From positions 26,201 through 90,200 of the forward strand of contig NZ_BMSK01000030.1 in assembly GCF_014649115.1 (NCBI RefSeq): 64,000 nt of DNA. Direction: 5' to 3'. The notes beneath the pieces are model-generated. The model had not been told where the DNA came from. It searched no databases and saw nothing but the letters and a program-made list of their open reading frames with translations. Within the stretch, counting starts at the first letter, position 1, and the number at the start of each line of letters is the position of its first letter. The DNA is from Streptomyces eurythermus (lineage in GTDB: Bacteria > Actinomycetota > Actinomycetes > Streptomycetales > Streptomycetaceae). Made by a program: the position numbers and the translations under genes. Shown piece after piece: positions 34,387 through 42,899 of this stretch.

Positions 34387-35628
34387 TCAGGACGCGGAGT
34401 CGGTGAGGAGCGGCAGCCGGCGCCGCTCCGGGACCCGGGAGATCAGGCCGAGCTCCTCGGACAGCTCGGTGGCGAAGCAGCCGTCCTTGTACGTGCCGGC
34501 GAGCCGCTTGGCGGTGAACGCCTCGATCCCGTCGTGATCGAACTCCACGTCGTACGTGGTGGCGTCGGCCGTGACGGTGCGGGTCAGGATGCCGAGGTGC
34601 GGCTCGAAGGTGTTGACGCAGCCGACGATGTCGCCGATCTTCTCACGGCGGCCCTCCGGACCCTCCGAAAGCACCTCCTCCGGGGCGGGAATGGCGGCGA
34701 AGAGCTGACGGCCGGCCCGGCACCAGCCGACGTGGCCGGGGAAGCCCATGGCCTTGATGCCGAAGGTGCCGAAGTCCTCGCTGACGCCCAGCTGGAAGTG
34801 CAGCGGGACCGTCTCGTGCAGCCACTTGAAGTCGCGGTAGGCCTGCTCGACCTCCTCGCGGCTCAGGCGCAGTTCGGGGTGGCGGTTGCCGTGGTCGGTG
34901 AAGTTGTTGAACCGGACGGTGGCCACGCCCAGCTTGTTGAAGTAGTGGGCGTAGCGCTCCAGCGAGGTGCGGCCGTGGTTGTGGCGGCCGATGGTGACAC
35001 CGATGTTGACGCGGAAGGCGTCCTCGGGGGCGATGCCCTCGTTGTACTCGGCGATCCGGCGCAGCACCTCCTCGGTGTCCGCGCCCGAGAAGACGCCCTT
35101 GATGGGGTAGGTCCTGTGGTCCCGGACGCGGAGGTTCTCGTCGATCACGCCGTGGTAGGTGATGGAGATGGTGCCGTAGCCGTTCTCCACCGCCCGGTCG
35201 AGGAGTTCCCGCCAGTTGTCGGCGAGCAGCGGGCGGCCGCTGGTCCAGGCGTCGCCCTTCTCCATGGTCGCGGTCGGCGTGTGGTCCAACTCCTGCCGGA
35301 ACTCACGGTTGTTGGCCGGGCCGTACAGGTTCATGAACTCGCCGTCGTAGGCGAAGCTGTCCACGTAGCGCGGGTAGACGTGGTACCCGTGCGACCGCAG
35401 GCCCTCCAGGATGCGGGGGCCCTCCTCCATGGCGAAGGACTTGTCGTAGACCTTCTCGTAGTTGACGAACCAGCAGTGCGCGCACTTCTGGCCGCAGGTG
35501 TTCTTGCCGACCTTGGTGTCGAGGTCGAGGTAGATGTGGATGTCGTCGGGCTTGATGTCCTTGAAGGGAGTGGAGAACGGGACATCGCCGTGGAAATCGT
35601 AAGAAACCGGTGCGTTCTGGACGGACAT
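34387..35628 (-). CDS. Radical SAM enzyme
   Basis: 413 residues from the ATG at 35628, after GGGGGCC. The 4Fe-4S site is C45-GQK-C49-AH-C52 (CxxxCxxC), preceded by DDIHIYLDLDTKVGKNT as strand beta-1 of the partial TIM barrel. YVDSFAYDGEFMNLYG sits in the place of the SAM-binding GGE motif, though written YDGEF. TISITYHGVIDENLRVRDH and AFRVNIGVTIGRHNHGRTSLERYAHYFNKLGVATVRFNNFTDHGNRHPELRLSREEVEQAYRDFKWL are further barrel strands and helices. A C-terminal extension has GWCRAG (Cys) and IVGCVNTFEPHLGILT (Cys), which could bind an auxiliary cluster, but too few cysteines are seen for a full SPASM domain. I cannot name its reaction. It is the only radical enzyme of the operon. Confidence 0.93.
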   Translation of the reverse strand: MSVQNAPVSYDFHGDVPFSTPFKDIKPDDIHIYLDLDTKVGKNTCGQKCAHCWFVNYEKVYDKSFAMEEGPRILEGLRSHGYHVYPRYVDSFAYDGEFMNLYGPANNREFRQELDHTPTATMEKGDAWTSGRPLLADNWRELLDRAVENGYGTISITYHGVIDENLRVRDHRTYPIKGVFSGADTEEVLRRIAEYNEGIAPEDAFRVNIGVTIGRHNHGRTSLERYAHYFNKLGVATVRFNNFTDHGNRHPELRLSREEVEQAYRDFKWLHETVPLHFQLGVSEDFGTFGIKAMGFPGHVGWCRAGRQLFAAIPAPEEVLSEGPEGRREKIGDIVGCVNTFEPHLGILTRTVTADATTYDVEFDHDGIEAFTAKRLAGTYKDGCFATELSEELGLISRVPERRRLPLLTDSAS

Positions 35629-35709
35629 GTGGCCCCCGATGCGGTGTTCGTCGTCTGAAAGGAGACAAGGAGACGGGAAGGAAGGGCGGAACCGGCGTTG
35701 CCGGGAGGT

Positions 35710-35736
35710 ACGGGGAGCCGCGGCGCGGCTCCCCGT
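35710..35736 (-). terminator. Intercistronic hairpin between first ATP-grasp and radical SAM genes
   Basis: A perfect 12-base stem (ACGGGGAGCCGC / GCGGCTCCCCGT) with loop GGC starts at the stop codon of the first gene. The radical SAM start is 82 bases further. It may lower read-through or stabilise the first message, and no T-run follows. Confidence 0.6.
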
Positions 35737-36956
35737 CACAGATGTGGCTCGGGCGCGGTGGTGACCACCGGGCGGGCGGTGAGTTCCGCGACGGCCGCCG
35801 TGCAGGCGTCGGTGCCGGCCGCGGTCAGGACGGCCATGCCCAGCCGGTCGGCGGAGGAGCGCAGCGGGCGCACCTCGTCCCCGGGCCGGACGGTGAGGTC
35901 CCAGGCGTGCACCCGTCCCTGCGTGAGGGCGGGCGGCGGCGCGACGGCCGTCACGCGTCCGGGCGGGGCGGTGAGGAAGACGGTGGCGGCCGCGACGGCC
36001 GCGGCGGGGCCCCGCCGGATTTTGTCGCCGATCGCCCAGCCGAGGGCGGCGCGCCGCCACTCGACCCCGGTGGTGAGCTGGACCAGGTCCGCGATGCCGT
36101 CGCCGCCGAGCCGGGTGTGGGTCTCGATCACGACGATCTTGTCGCCGTCGACCATGACCTCGGTGTGGCTGGGACCGTCGGTGAGCCCGAGGGCGTCGAG
36201 CAGTTCGCCGACCGCCCGGGCGACCAGCTCCTGGCGGCGCGGGTCCAGGGAGGGCGGCGGCATCATATGGCTGACCTCGACGAAGCCGTCCGTGGTGCCC
36301 TTCTCGGCGATGCCGATGACGGTGTGCCGCCCGCCCGCGGAGAGGGCCTCGACACTGAACTCCCGCCCCTCGGCGAACTGTTCGAACAGGGTGGCGGCCG
36401 TACGGCGGTCCGCCGGGAGCGCGTCGGCGCTCTCCACCAGGGCGATGGAGGCGCTGCCGACCCCGTCGACCGGCTTGGTCACGACCCGGCCGTGGACGGC
36501 GAACAGCCGGTCCACCGCCGCCGTGTCGTCGCCGGCGGCGAAGGCCGGGTTCAGATGCGGTGCCTCGCGCTCCAGGATCCGCCGCATGGCGAGTTTGTCG
36601 CGGGTGGCGTGCACCACGGCCGGGTCGACTCCGGTGACACCGAGCAGGCGGGCGGCCAGCGCGGCCGGCTCCAGGCCGAACTCGGTGAGCGAGACGACGG
36701 CGGTGGGCCGCAGGGGGCGCAGCACCTCGTCGGTGAAGGTCAGGAAGGCGGGCAGGTCCCGGAAGTCGGCCGTCAGCACCCGGGTGCCCGGGTCGAGGGC
36801 GGGTGTGCCGGGCAGCTGTACGTGGACCAGTTCGCCGGGCAGGGACGCCGCCGCCCGCGCCACGGTCGGGTTGGCGCCGACGATCACCAGAGTGGAGACG
36901 TCGTCCGTGTTGCCCGGACAGTCCTCGTCCGGACCCCCCGCGTTCACTGCGTCCAC
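35736..36956 (-). CDS. ATP-grasp ligase (first of the cluster)
   Basis: 406 residues from the GTG at 36956, five bases after GGAGG; a start further upstream would lack this site. STLVIVGANPTVARAAASLPGELVHVQLPG is the N-terminal nucleotide-fold strand. HATRDKLAMRRILE is the lid. HGRVVTKPVDGVGSASIALVE carries the ATP-binding Lys and Gly-rich loop. EGREFSVEALSAGG and HTEVMVDGDKIVVIETHTRLGGDGIADLV give the metal-binding Glu pair and the Arg-Leu-Gly-Gly turn (the usual Asn after the Glu is replaced by His). The last 110 residues form a C-terminal domain like that of L-amino-acid ligases. First gene of the operon, with promoter-like sequence and a palindrome just upstream. Substrate unknown. Confidence 0.92.
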   Translation of the reverse strand: MDAVNAGGPDEDCPGNTDDVSTLVIVGANPTVARAAASLPGELVHVQLPGTPALDPGTRVLTADFRDLPAFLTFTDEVLRPLRPTAVVSLTEFGLEPAALAARLLGVTGVDPAVVHATRDKLAMRRILEREAPHLNPAFAAGDDTAAVDRLFAVHGRVVTKPVDGVGSASIALVESADALPADRRTAATLFEQFAEGREFSVEALSAGGRHTVIGIAEKGTTDGFVEVSHMMPPPSLDPRRQELVARAVGELLDALGLTDGPSHTEVMVDGDKIVVIETHTRLGGDGIADLVQLTTGVEWRRAALGWAIGDKIRRGPAAAVAAATVFLTAPPGRVTAVAPPPALTQGRVHAWDLTVRPGDEVRPLRSSADRLGMAVLTAAGTDACTAAVAELTARPVVTTAPEPHL

Positions 36957-37008
36957 TTTTCCTCCCCGTCCCGCGTCGAGCGCTGGTTCGGCCGACGCGG
37001 CGAGCAAG

Positions 37009-37058
37009 ACAATCGCAAGCGTGCTCGGAGGATGTCAATAGGATCACGCACCGTGATC
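37009..37058 (-). promoter_or_regulatory. Promoter and 7-3-7 palindrome upstream of the cluster
   Basis: On the minus strand TTGACA (37038-37033) and GATTGT (37014-37009) are 18 bases apart, about 50 bases before the GTG start. Immediately upstream of the -35, 37042-37058 is a perfect inverted repeat, GATCACG-CAC-CGTGATC. Position suggests an activator site, or a repressor overlapping the polymerase footprint. No regulator gene is adjacent. Confidence 0.6.
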
Positions 37059-37400
37059 ATCGCGCCCGCCGGCCGGGCCTGACCTGGCATAGGCCGTCCC
37101 CACGAGGGACGCTTCACGCCTCGTACGGCCGGCCGGCGGCTCCCGCCGGCCCGCGCGCGGATACCCCCCTCGTCACGTCATTCCGGCCAACTATCCGGCC
37201 ACTGCGACACACTCCGTTCACAAAACCCCAGCACGACCTGCGTAACGTCGGTGGTTTCCGGCCAATCACCGGGTCGGAGCGACGTGCGACGACGATTCGG
37301 GGGAAGCGGACCGTTTCCGGCGAGGTCGGAGCGGCACCGGGGCCACGCCCGGCACGGGCGGCGGGGTTCTCCCGCACCCCGGACGCGGGGTGGCCCGGCG

Positions 37401-38202
37401 CTACCGGCCGGCGGCCGCGGCGTCCGCCCGGTCGGACCGCAGCCGTGCGGCCGGCCGGGCCACCTCGGCGTACAGCGGATCGTCGTGCGCCACTCCCCAG
37501 CGGTGCAGATGGACGAGCAGCCGGGTGATCACGGTGTCGTACTCCACGAGCACGGAGACTCTTCTTCGCGGTGAGCGGCTCGACGCGCATCAGGTACTGG
37601 TGGGTGGGCTCGTCGATCTTGCCGTGCGACTTGGAGCTCGCGGCGTAACGGCCGACCCCCTTGTGCGGGTCGCTCGCGTAGTCGAGCTTCGCCCTGACGA
37701 GGCCGCTCTGAGCGGCGGTCAGTGTCCCTCCGACCTGTTCCAGCAGGCCCCTCAGAAGGTCGATCCCCGCATTCCGTTCCTCGGCCGGCCGGCGGATCCC
37801 TTCGTCGCCGAGCCCGCGCCGCAGGAGCAGCAGGATCGCGGTGTTCGCACAGCTTTCGCCCGCGTCCCCATGGGCGAGTTCATGGGCGAGTGAACCGAGC
37901 CGTTCGGTCGTGCCCTGCCCATGGAACACGGAGTGCCCCATGGAGTACTTCTCGGCGGAGCCCGCGGGGGAGAGGGACCTGCCCGGCATCCCGGGTGTGG
38001 AGCCGACGATGCCGCGGTGCGCCAGCAGGTCGCCCAGCAGATCCCGGGTGACCTGCGGGGCTTGGGGGTCCCGCCGGATGGCGTCCAGGCGGTCCAGGCC
38101 GTCCTCGACCAGCCCGCGCCTGTGGTCCTCCGGCAGATCCCGGACGACGCCGTCCACCCGGTCCGCGAGCCGGGCGTTGGTGAGGGACAGAACGCTGTCT
38201 TA
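37401..38202 (-). pseudogene. HExxH metallopeptidase-like toxin domain, frameshifted
   Basis: From a TAA at 38200 the frame reads DSVLSLTNARLADRVDGVVR, DLPEDHRRGLVEDGLDRL, SAEKYSMGHSVFHGQGTTER, then LGSLAHELAHGDAGESCANT with the zinc motif HELAH (37870-37884), and on to EPTHQYLMRVEPLTAKK. At about 37562 one base must be dropped to continue VSVLVEYDTVITRLLVHLHR, WGVAHDDPLYAEVARPAARL to the stop at 37401. No ATG/GTG with ribosome site is seen before the conserved text; a GTG at 38157 is possible. About 265 residues. Such compact HExxH domains occur as C-terminal toxins of polymorphic and eCIS systems, and the assignment to that class is inferred. Confidence 0.6.
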
Positions 38203-38641
38203 GGTGGGCACGGTGGTCCTCCGGGCAGCAAGAAGCCGCCGGCGTGCCGGGAGCGGCGGGCGTTCTGCTTGGGGCGAAGGGAGCCGGTGACCTGATGCAG
38301 GGGTGGCGTCTCGTCCGAGGAGCGGGAGAGCGGCCCGGGGATGACGGGTGCTGGCGCCGCTGGTTGTTCGACCTGGGGCGTGGGCCTGTACTCCTGCCCC
38401 GGCCAGTCCTCCAAGACCTTCGTCTATGAGGCGGTACAGCAGCACCCGCACCAGGACAAAGGAGTGACCGTGATCTTCTGCGGCGACTGGGACTCTGCCG
38501 GCAGATGTGTCCCTCGGACCGTGGCCGATCGGAGTGGCCGGGGGCGTCCCAGGCCGGGGTGCGCAGCAGGCCGGCCGCCGATCCCGAGGCGCGAGGTGCT
38601 GCTCAGGGGCGGTGCGCGGCGCGGTTGTGGCCGGACCGGTT
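38203..38641. other. 439-base stretch, possible lost N-terminus of the metallopeptidase
   Basis: A minus frame from 38414 reads MEDWPGQEYRPTPQVEQPAA and PVIPGPLSRSSDETPPLHQV before becoming shadow-like at 38260. It could be the original N-terminal linker of the HExxH protein, now out of frame. Nothing else is supported. Confidence 0.35.
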
Positions 38642-39770
38642 TCAGTTGCCGATGTTCGTGACGCCGCCCGGGCCGCCTTCCACCCAGTTGGGCACCGTGC
38701 GGGCGAGGACGTGATCGGGGATCCCGGCGGGGGAGTAGAAGACGGCGATCATCGAGAACCAGCGGGGGATGCTGCTGTCGGGTGCCCGGAAGACCGGCTC
38801 CACCAGGTAACGCACGCTGCCGGCGGTCGTACCGTCGTCGGTGTCGTCCGATGGGCCGAGGCCGCGGCCTGAGTCCGGAGTGCCGCCGGTCCAGGAGCCC
38901 CCGGTGGAGCTCTGCCTCGACGAGGTGGCGGACTGCGCGGTGGAGACACCGTCGTCGCCCGAGGACCGCAGCCCGAACGAGACCGCGACGGCGATGAGCG
39001 CGGCGACCACGGCGACGATCCGGCCGGCGGACATCCGCCGGGCCGGGACCCGCGGCGCCGCCGGGCCGCCGGGGGGCCGTGCCTGCCCCGCGCCGCGGGG
39101 CGACGGCGGCGCGGGCTTGGCGGACGCCGGACGCCGGGCGGCCCTGGCGGACGCGGTGGCCGCGACGACGGTGAGCCGTTCTGCCCAGGCCGCAGGGGCC
39201 GGGCGGCGGGCCGGATCGGCGGAGAGCCCGGCGCGGGCCAGGTCGCCCAGGGGCGGGTCCAGCGCGGCCAGGGCGGCCGGGTCGGTGGCCGTCTGCTCGC
39301 GGGCGAAAAGGCGGACGGCGAGCAGGGCCAGTTTGTAGCTGTCGCTGAACGGGGTCGCCTTCTCCTCGCCCGCCGGGATCTGCCAGTCGGGCGTCTCGGC
39401 CTGAGGCAGCGCGCTCGGCGCCGCCCAGCCGCATGGCGTCGCAGTCGACGAGGAAGCACTCGGGGCGGCCAGCGGTGATGAAGAGAAGGTTCTTGGGCGA
39501 GAGGTCACCGACCGTGATGCCGATCCGGTGCAGCCGGGTGAGGGTGGCCGCCAGGTCCGCGAGGAGCAGCAGGCGGTCGCGTTCGCTGACGCGCAGGCCG
39601 ATGCCGGCCACGTAGGCGTCATCGTTGAGCAGGAACTCCAGGTTCGCCAGGCGCCGGTCGCCCCGGGAGGCACCGCCCAGAGTCCGATAGGTGAACTGGA
39701 AACGGTCGGGCACCACGGCCGCGGGCCAGGCCGTCTTCTCGCACAGCCACCGGCCCTCCGCGGTGCTCAT
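38642..39770 (-). pseudogene. Serine/threonine-kinase-like membrane protein, truncated and frameshifted
   Basis: AWPAAVVPDRFQFTYRTLGG, then RLLLLADLAATLTRLHRIGI and TVGDLSPKNLLFITAGRPEC with the catalytic-loop pattern (GDLSPKNLLF) and FLVDCDAMRLGG as the metal-binding DFG substitute (DCD). At about 39418 one base must be removed to continue ALPQAETPDWQIPAGEEKAT and DSYKLALLAVRLFAREQTAT. A Pro/Ala linker, one membrane helix (RIVAVVAALIAVAVSFGL) and an extracellular tail ending GGPGGVTNIGN follow. The first kinase lobe (glycine loop, VAIK lysine) is missing, so it is inactive even if the shift is an error. The family is the helix-hairpin/kinase-like group common in Streptomyces. Confidence 0.65.
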
Positions 39771-40018
39771 GTGCGGACAGAGTGCCACAGCGGCATTTCC
39801 CACAGAAGAAGTTCATCGGATCGAGCTCGGATTGTCGTAGACGCTGAAGGCCGTGGCCCCGCGCCGGACGGGGCGTTGCCCACACGTGAGCGGGCGGCGG
39901 CGGTCCCACGTCGTGAAAACCGCCGAACACCAGGGTGGCGAACGTCTGTTGCCCGGTAGCGTGTGCACTCGACCGGCTCGGTACGGCTGGGTTCGGCGGG
40001 ACAGAGGAGGTCTCTGAG

Positions 40019-41857
40019 ATGGCGGGCGATCCTTCGGTTCACGGTGGTGGGCTGTCACGACGCGCCCTGCTCGCATCGTCGGCCGCCGCGGGTGGCGCGG
40101 TGTGGCTGCTGCGCGGCCTGGTCCGGCCGGACGGCGCGTACGCCGCCGACGCGCCCCCGGCGCCGCCGGGTTTCCCCGCCGGACCCGACATCTACCGGCG
40201 CGTCTACGAGAACTGGGCCGGCGAGATTCACACCGACCAGTTGTGGACGTGCACCCCGCGCCACCCCCAGGACGTGCTCGACATCGTCAACTGGGCGCAC
40301 GGCGCGGGCTGGACGGTACGCGCGCAAGGCAAACGGCACGGCTGGGCCCCGCTCACGGTGGCCGACGGCACCCCCGCCGCGACCCGGGTCGTCCTGCTGG
40401 ACACCACCGCACACCTCACCGCCATGTCCCTTGAGCGGCGGTCCGCCGACGGCTCGGCCGAGGTCCGCGTCCAGACCGGGGCCACCCTGGAGGACCTGCT
40501 CGCGTTCGCCGGCGCCGCCGGTCACGGCGTCACCGCCGCGCCGGCACCCGGACAGCTGTCGGTCGGCGGCGCGCTCGCCATCGGCGCGCACGGTACAGCC
40601 GTCCCCGCCGTCGGCGAGAGCCCAACGCCCGGCCACGGCTACGGCTCGTTGAGCAACCTGGTCACCGAACTGACCGCGGTCGTCTGGGACGAGGGCGCCG
40701 GCCGCTACGTCCTGCGGACCGTCGGCCGGGCGGAACCCGACTGCGACGCGCTCCTCACCCACCTGGGCCGTTCGCTCGTCACCGAGGCCGTCCTGCGCGT
40801 GGGCGCCGACCAGAACCTGCGCTGCCAGTCCTTCCTGGACATCCCGGCCACCGAACTGTTCGCCGCCCCGGGCACCGCGGCCGGGAAGCGGACCCTGGCC
40901 GACTTCGTGGACCGGACCGGCCGCGTGGAGGCGATCTGGTTCGCCTTCACCGACAAGCCCTGGCTGAAGGTCTGGAGCGTCGCTCCGCGACAGCCCCTGG
41001 GCTCCCGCGCGGTCGACGAGCCGTACAACTACCCCTTCTCCGACTCCCTCCCCGAGCCGGTGGCCCGGCTGGCCGGATCCCTGGTCTCGGGGGCCTGGGC
41101 GAGCGCGCCGCTCTTCGGCCAGGTGCAGTACCTGCTGGCCAAGGTGGCGCTGACCGGCGACATCACCGACGTCCTGCTGTCCGACGGCCTCGTGCGGGAC
41201 GTGCTGACCGGTGATGTCCTCACTCATCTGCTGGCGGGCGGGCTGCGGTCGCACCTGTGGGGCGCCTCCCGCAACCTGCTGGAGTACATACGGCCCACCA
41301 CGCTGCGCGAGACGGCCAACGGCTACGCCGTGCTCGTCCGCCGCGCCGATCTGCAATGGGTGGTCAGCCGGTTCGCCGACTTCTACCGCACGCTGCTCGC
41401 CGAGTACGCGGCACGCGGCGAGTACCCGGTCAACGGCCAGGTGGAGATCCGCGTGACCGGCCTGGAGGACCCTTCCGTGTGCGGCGTACCCGGCGCGCGG
41501 CCACCCCTGCTGTCCGCCCTGCGACCGCGCCCCGACCGGCCGGACACCGACACCGCCGTGTGGATCGACATCCTCTCCCTGCCGACCACACCCGCCCTGC
41601 ACCGCTTCTACCGGGAGGTCGAGCAATTCTTGTTCGCGCTGGACGGGGACAGGGCGACGGTCCGGGCGGAGTGGTCCAAGGGCTGGGCCTACACCGACAC
41701 CGCCGCGTGGTCCGACCCGGAGGTCCTCACCCGCACCGTCCCCGCCAGTCTGCGCGCCGGGGGCGGCCCGGGCTGGGACGAGGCCGTCACGGTCCTGGAG
41801 CGACTCGACCCCCACCACGTGGTGTCCAGCCCCTTCCTCGACACCCTGCTGCGCTGA
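40019..41857 (+). CDS. FAD-linked oxidase with cholesterol-oxidase-type substrate domain, Tat-exported
   Basis: 612 residues from the ATG preceded by GAGGAGG. Residues 13-40 (SRRALLASSAAAGGAVWLLRGLV) form a Tat signal. YENWAGEIHTDQLWTCTPRHPQDVLDIVNWAHGAGWTVRAQGKRHGWAPLTVADG is the start of a PCMH FAD-binding fold; the histidine of RHGW is where class II cholesterol oxidases attach FAD covalently. APAPGQLSVGGALAIGAHGTAVP is the second FAD block. The C-terminal half, with FLDIPATELFAAPG, WLKVWSVAP and WAYTDTAAWSDPEVL, matches the cholesterol-oxidase substrate-binding domain. Class II enzymes oxidise and isomerise cholesterol outside the cell with O2. Substrate identity is family-based. The gene is complete and stands alone. 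Confidence 0.9.
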   Translation: MAGDPSVHGGGLSRRALLASSAAAGGAVWLLRGLVRPDGAYAADAPPAPPGFPAGPDIYRRVYENWAGEIHTDQLWTCTPRHPQDVLDIVNWAHGAGWTVRAQGKRHGWAPLTVADGTPAATRVVLLDTTAHLTAMSLERRSADGSAEVRVQTGATLEDLLAFAGAAGHGVTAAPAPGQLSVGGALAIGAHGTAVPAVGESPTPGHGYGSLSNLVTELTAVVWDEGAGRYVLRTVGRAEPDCDALLTHLGRSLVTEAVLRVGADQNLRCQSFLDIPATELFAAPGTAAGKRTLADFVDRTGRVEAIWFAFTDKPWLKVWSVAPRQPLGSRAVDEPYNYPFSDSLPEPVARLAGSLVSGAWASAPLFGQVQYLLAKVALTGDITDVLLSDGLVRDVLTGDVLTHLLAGGLRSHLWGASRNLLEYIRPTTLRETANGYAVLVRRADLQWVVSRFADFYRTLLAEYAARGEYPVNGQVEIRVTGLEDPSVCGVPGARPPLLSALRPRPDRPDTDTAVWIDILSLPTTPALHRFYREVEQFLFALDGDRATVRAEWSKGWAYTDTAAWSDPEVLTRTVPASLRAGGGPGWDEAVTVLERLDPHHVVSSPFLDTLLR

Positions 41858-42144
41858 TCCGGCGAACGTGCCGGCCCCGACGGACGCGGGTACGCTCCGC
41901 GCGGTGAGACCGCGTCCGATCCCCGGCACGGCGGGCCGACTCCCCCTCCAAGCGGCCGGGGGGTTCCCACGGGAGCCGGCCGGCCCGGACATGCACCGTC
42001 CTCCTGACGGAGTCGCCCCCGGGCCGGCGCGAACGGAACCCTACGGTCTTTCGTGTGGATCAGGCCGGATCAGGGAGCGGGGTCTGGTGCCGTGCATAGC
42101 GAGGCGGAGGAGGACCGGGATTCCCCCTGGGCCATCCGCCCGTC

Positions 42145-42899
42145 TCACGTCTCCAGATTGGAGAGTGCCTTGGCCGCGCCTGTGTCGAAATGGCCGATGT
42201 CGAGCGCTATTCGGATGCCCGCATGCTGCATCTGTTGCACGGCCAGTTGGCTGTAAGCCCTCTCTTCGCCGCTGCTGCCGTAGAGGTGCCGGGCGTGGAT
42301 CACGATGGCAAAGGTGTGCGTGGCAGGCGGGCCGCCAAGTCCGCGCTGAGCGAGGTCGATCAGCCGCTCGGCACACCCCGTTCCGCCACCGATCGTGCCG
42401 CACGGGGATCTGTTGATGTTGATCACCAACTGGTAGTGGCCCGCTGCCGGATTCCCCTGATCGACGAGTTCCCCGAGGCGGTCGATGAGCCTGTCCTCAG
42501 CGTGCAGGCCGCCTCCGCTGCGGAACTTCGACAGCTCCTGCGCCAGTTGCCCGTTCAGTTCCAGATCCGCGGACAAGGTCGTCGCCTGACCGTTCCACTC
42601 GTTGTCCGTGAGATCCTCAAGCCGCTGGACGACCTCCCCCGGTCGGCGCGGCGTTTGCATGAGAGCGGGCTCGCGGGCTTGTTCCGAGCCCGCGACGGGG
42701 TCGTCACCGTACTCGCGCCGGCACGCTGCAACATAAGCACCGCTGCCCCGTTCCCGGCGGTGCGCTGGAGGGCGAGTACGTCGGCGGGGGACATCGGGAG
42801 ACCGGGGCGGGGGCGCGAGGCCACGGGCCCGGCAGTGTGGGCAGGCGGGGTTCCCGGGTGTTGCCTCTTCGGACTCTTCTCCAGGTCTTGCGCACGCAT
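42145..42899 (-). pseudogene. LQRTAGN-signature protein with deaminase-fold toxin domain, frameshifted
   Basis: ATG at 42899 with GGAAGG upstream. First frame: MRAQDLEKSPKRQHPG, a Pro/Arg linker, then SPADVLALQRTAGNGAAVLMLQRAG, the eCIS-cargo-like signature. Somewhere in 42640-42720 one base must be lost or gained. The second frame then reads PGEVVQRLEDLTDNEWNG, RSGGGLHAEDRLIDRLGELV, YQLVININRSPCGTIGGGTG followed by CAERLIDLAQRGLGG, THTFAIVIHARHLYG and a stop at 42145. HAE plus SPC...GC is the zinc and catalytic set of the cytidine-deaminase superfamily, in the toxin-type arrangement. An internal ATG at 42660 could make the deaminase part alone. Toxin role and target base are inferred. Confidence 0.65.

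Noticed and set aside
36957..37400. Ribosomal precursor peptide for the radical SAM cluster
   Set aside because: No short frame with a ribosome site and a leader/core-like sequence was found upstream on either strand, and two ATP-grasp ligases fit non-ribosomal coupling better.
37401..42899. A local eCIS gene cluster
   Set aside because: Only cargo-like genes are present. No sheath, tube, baseplate or AAA+ ATPase gene of an injection system lies in the window.
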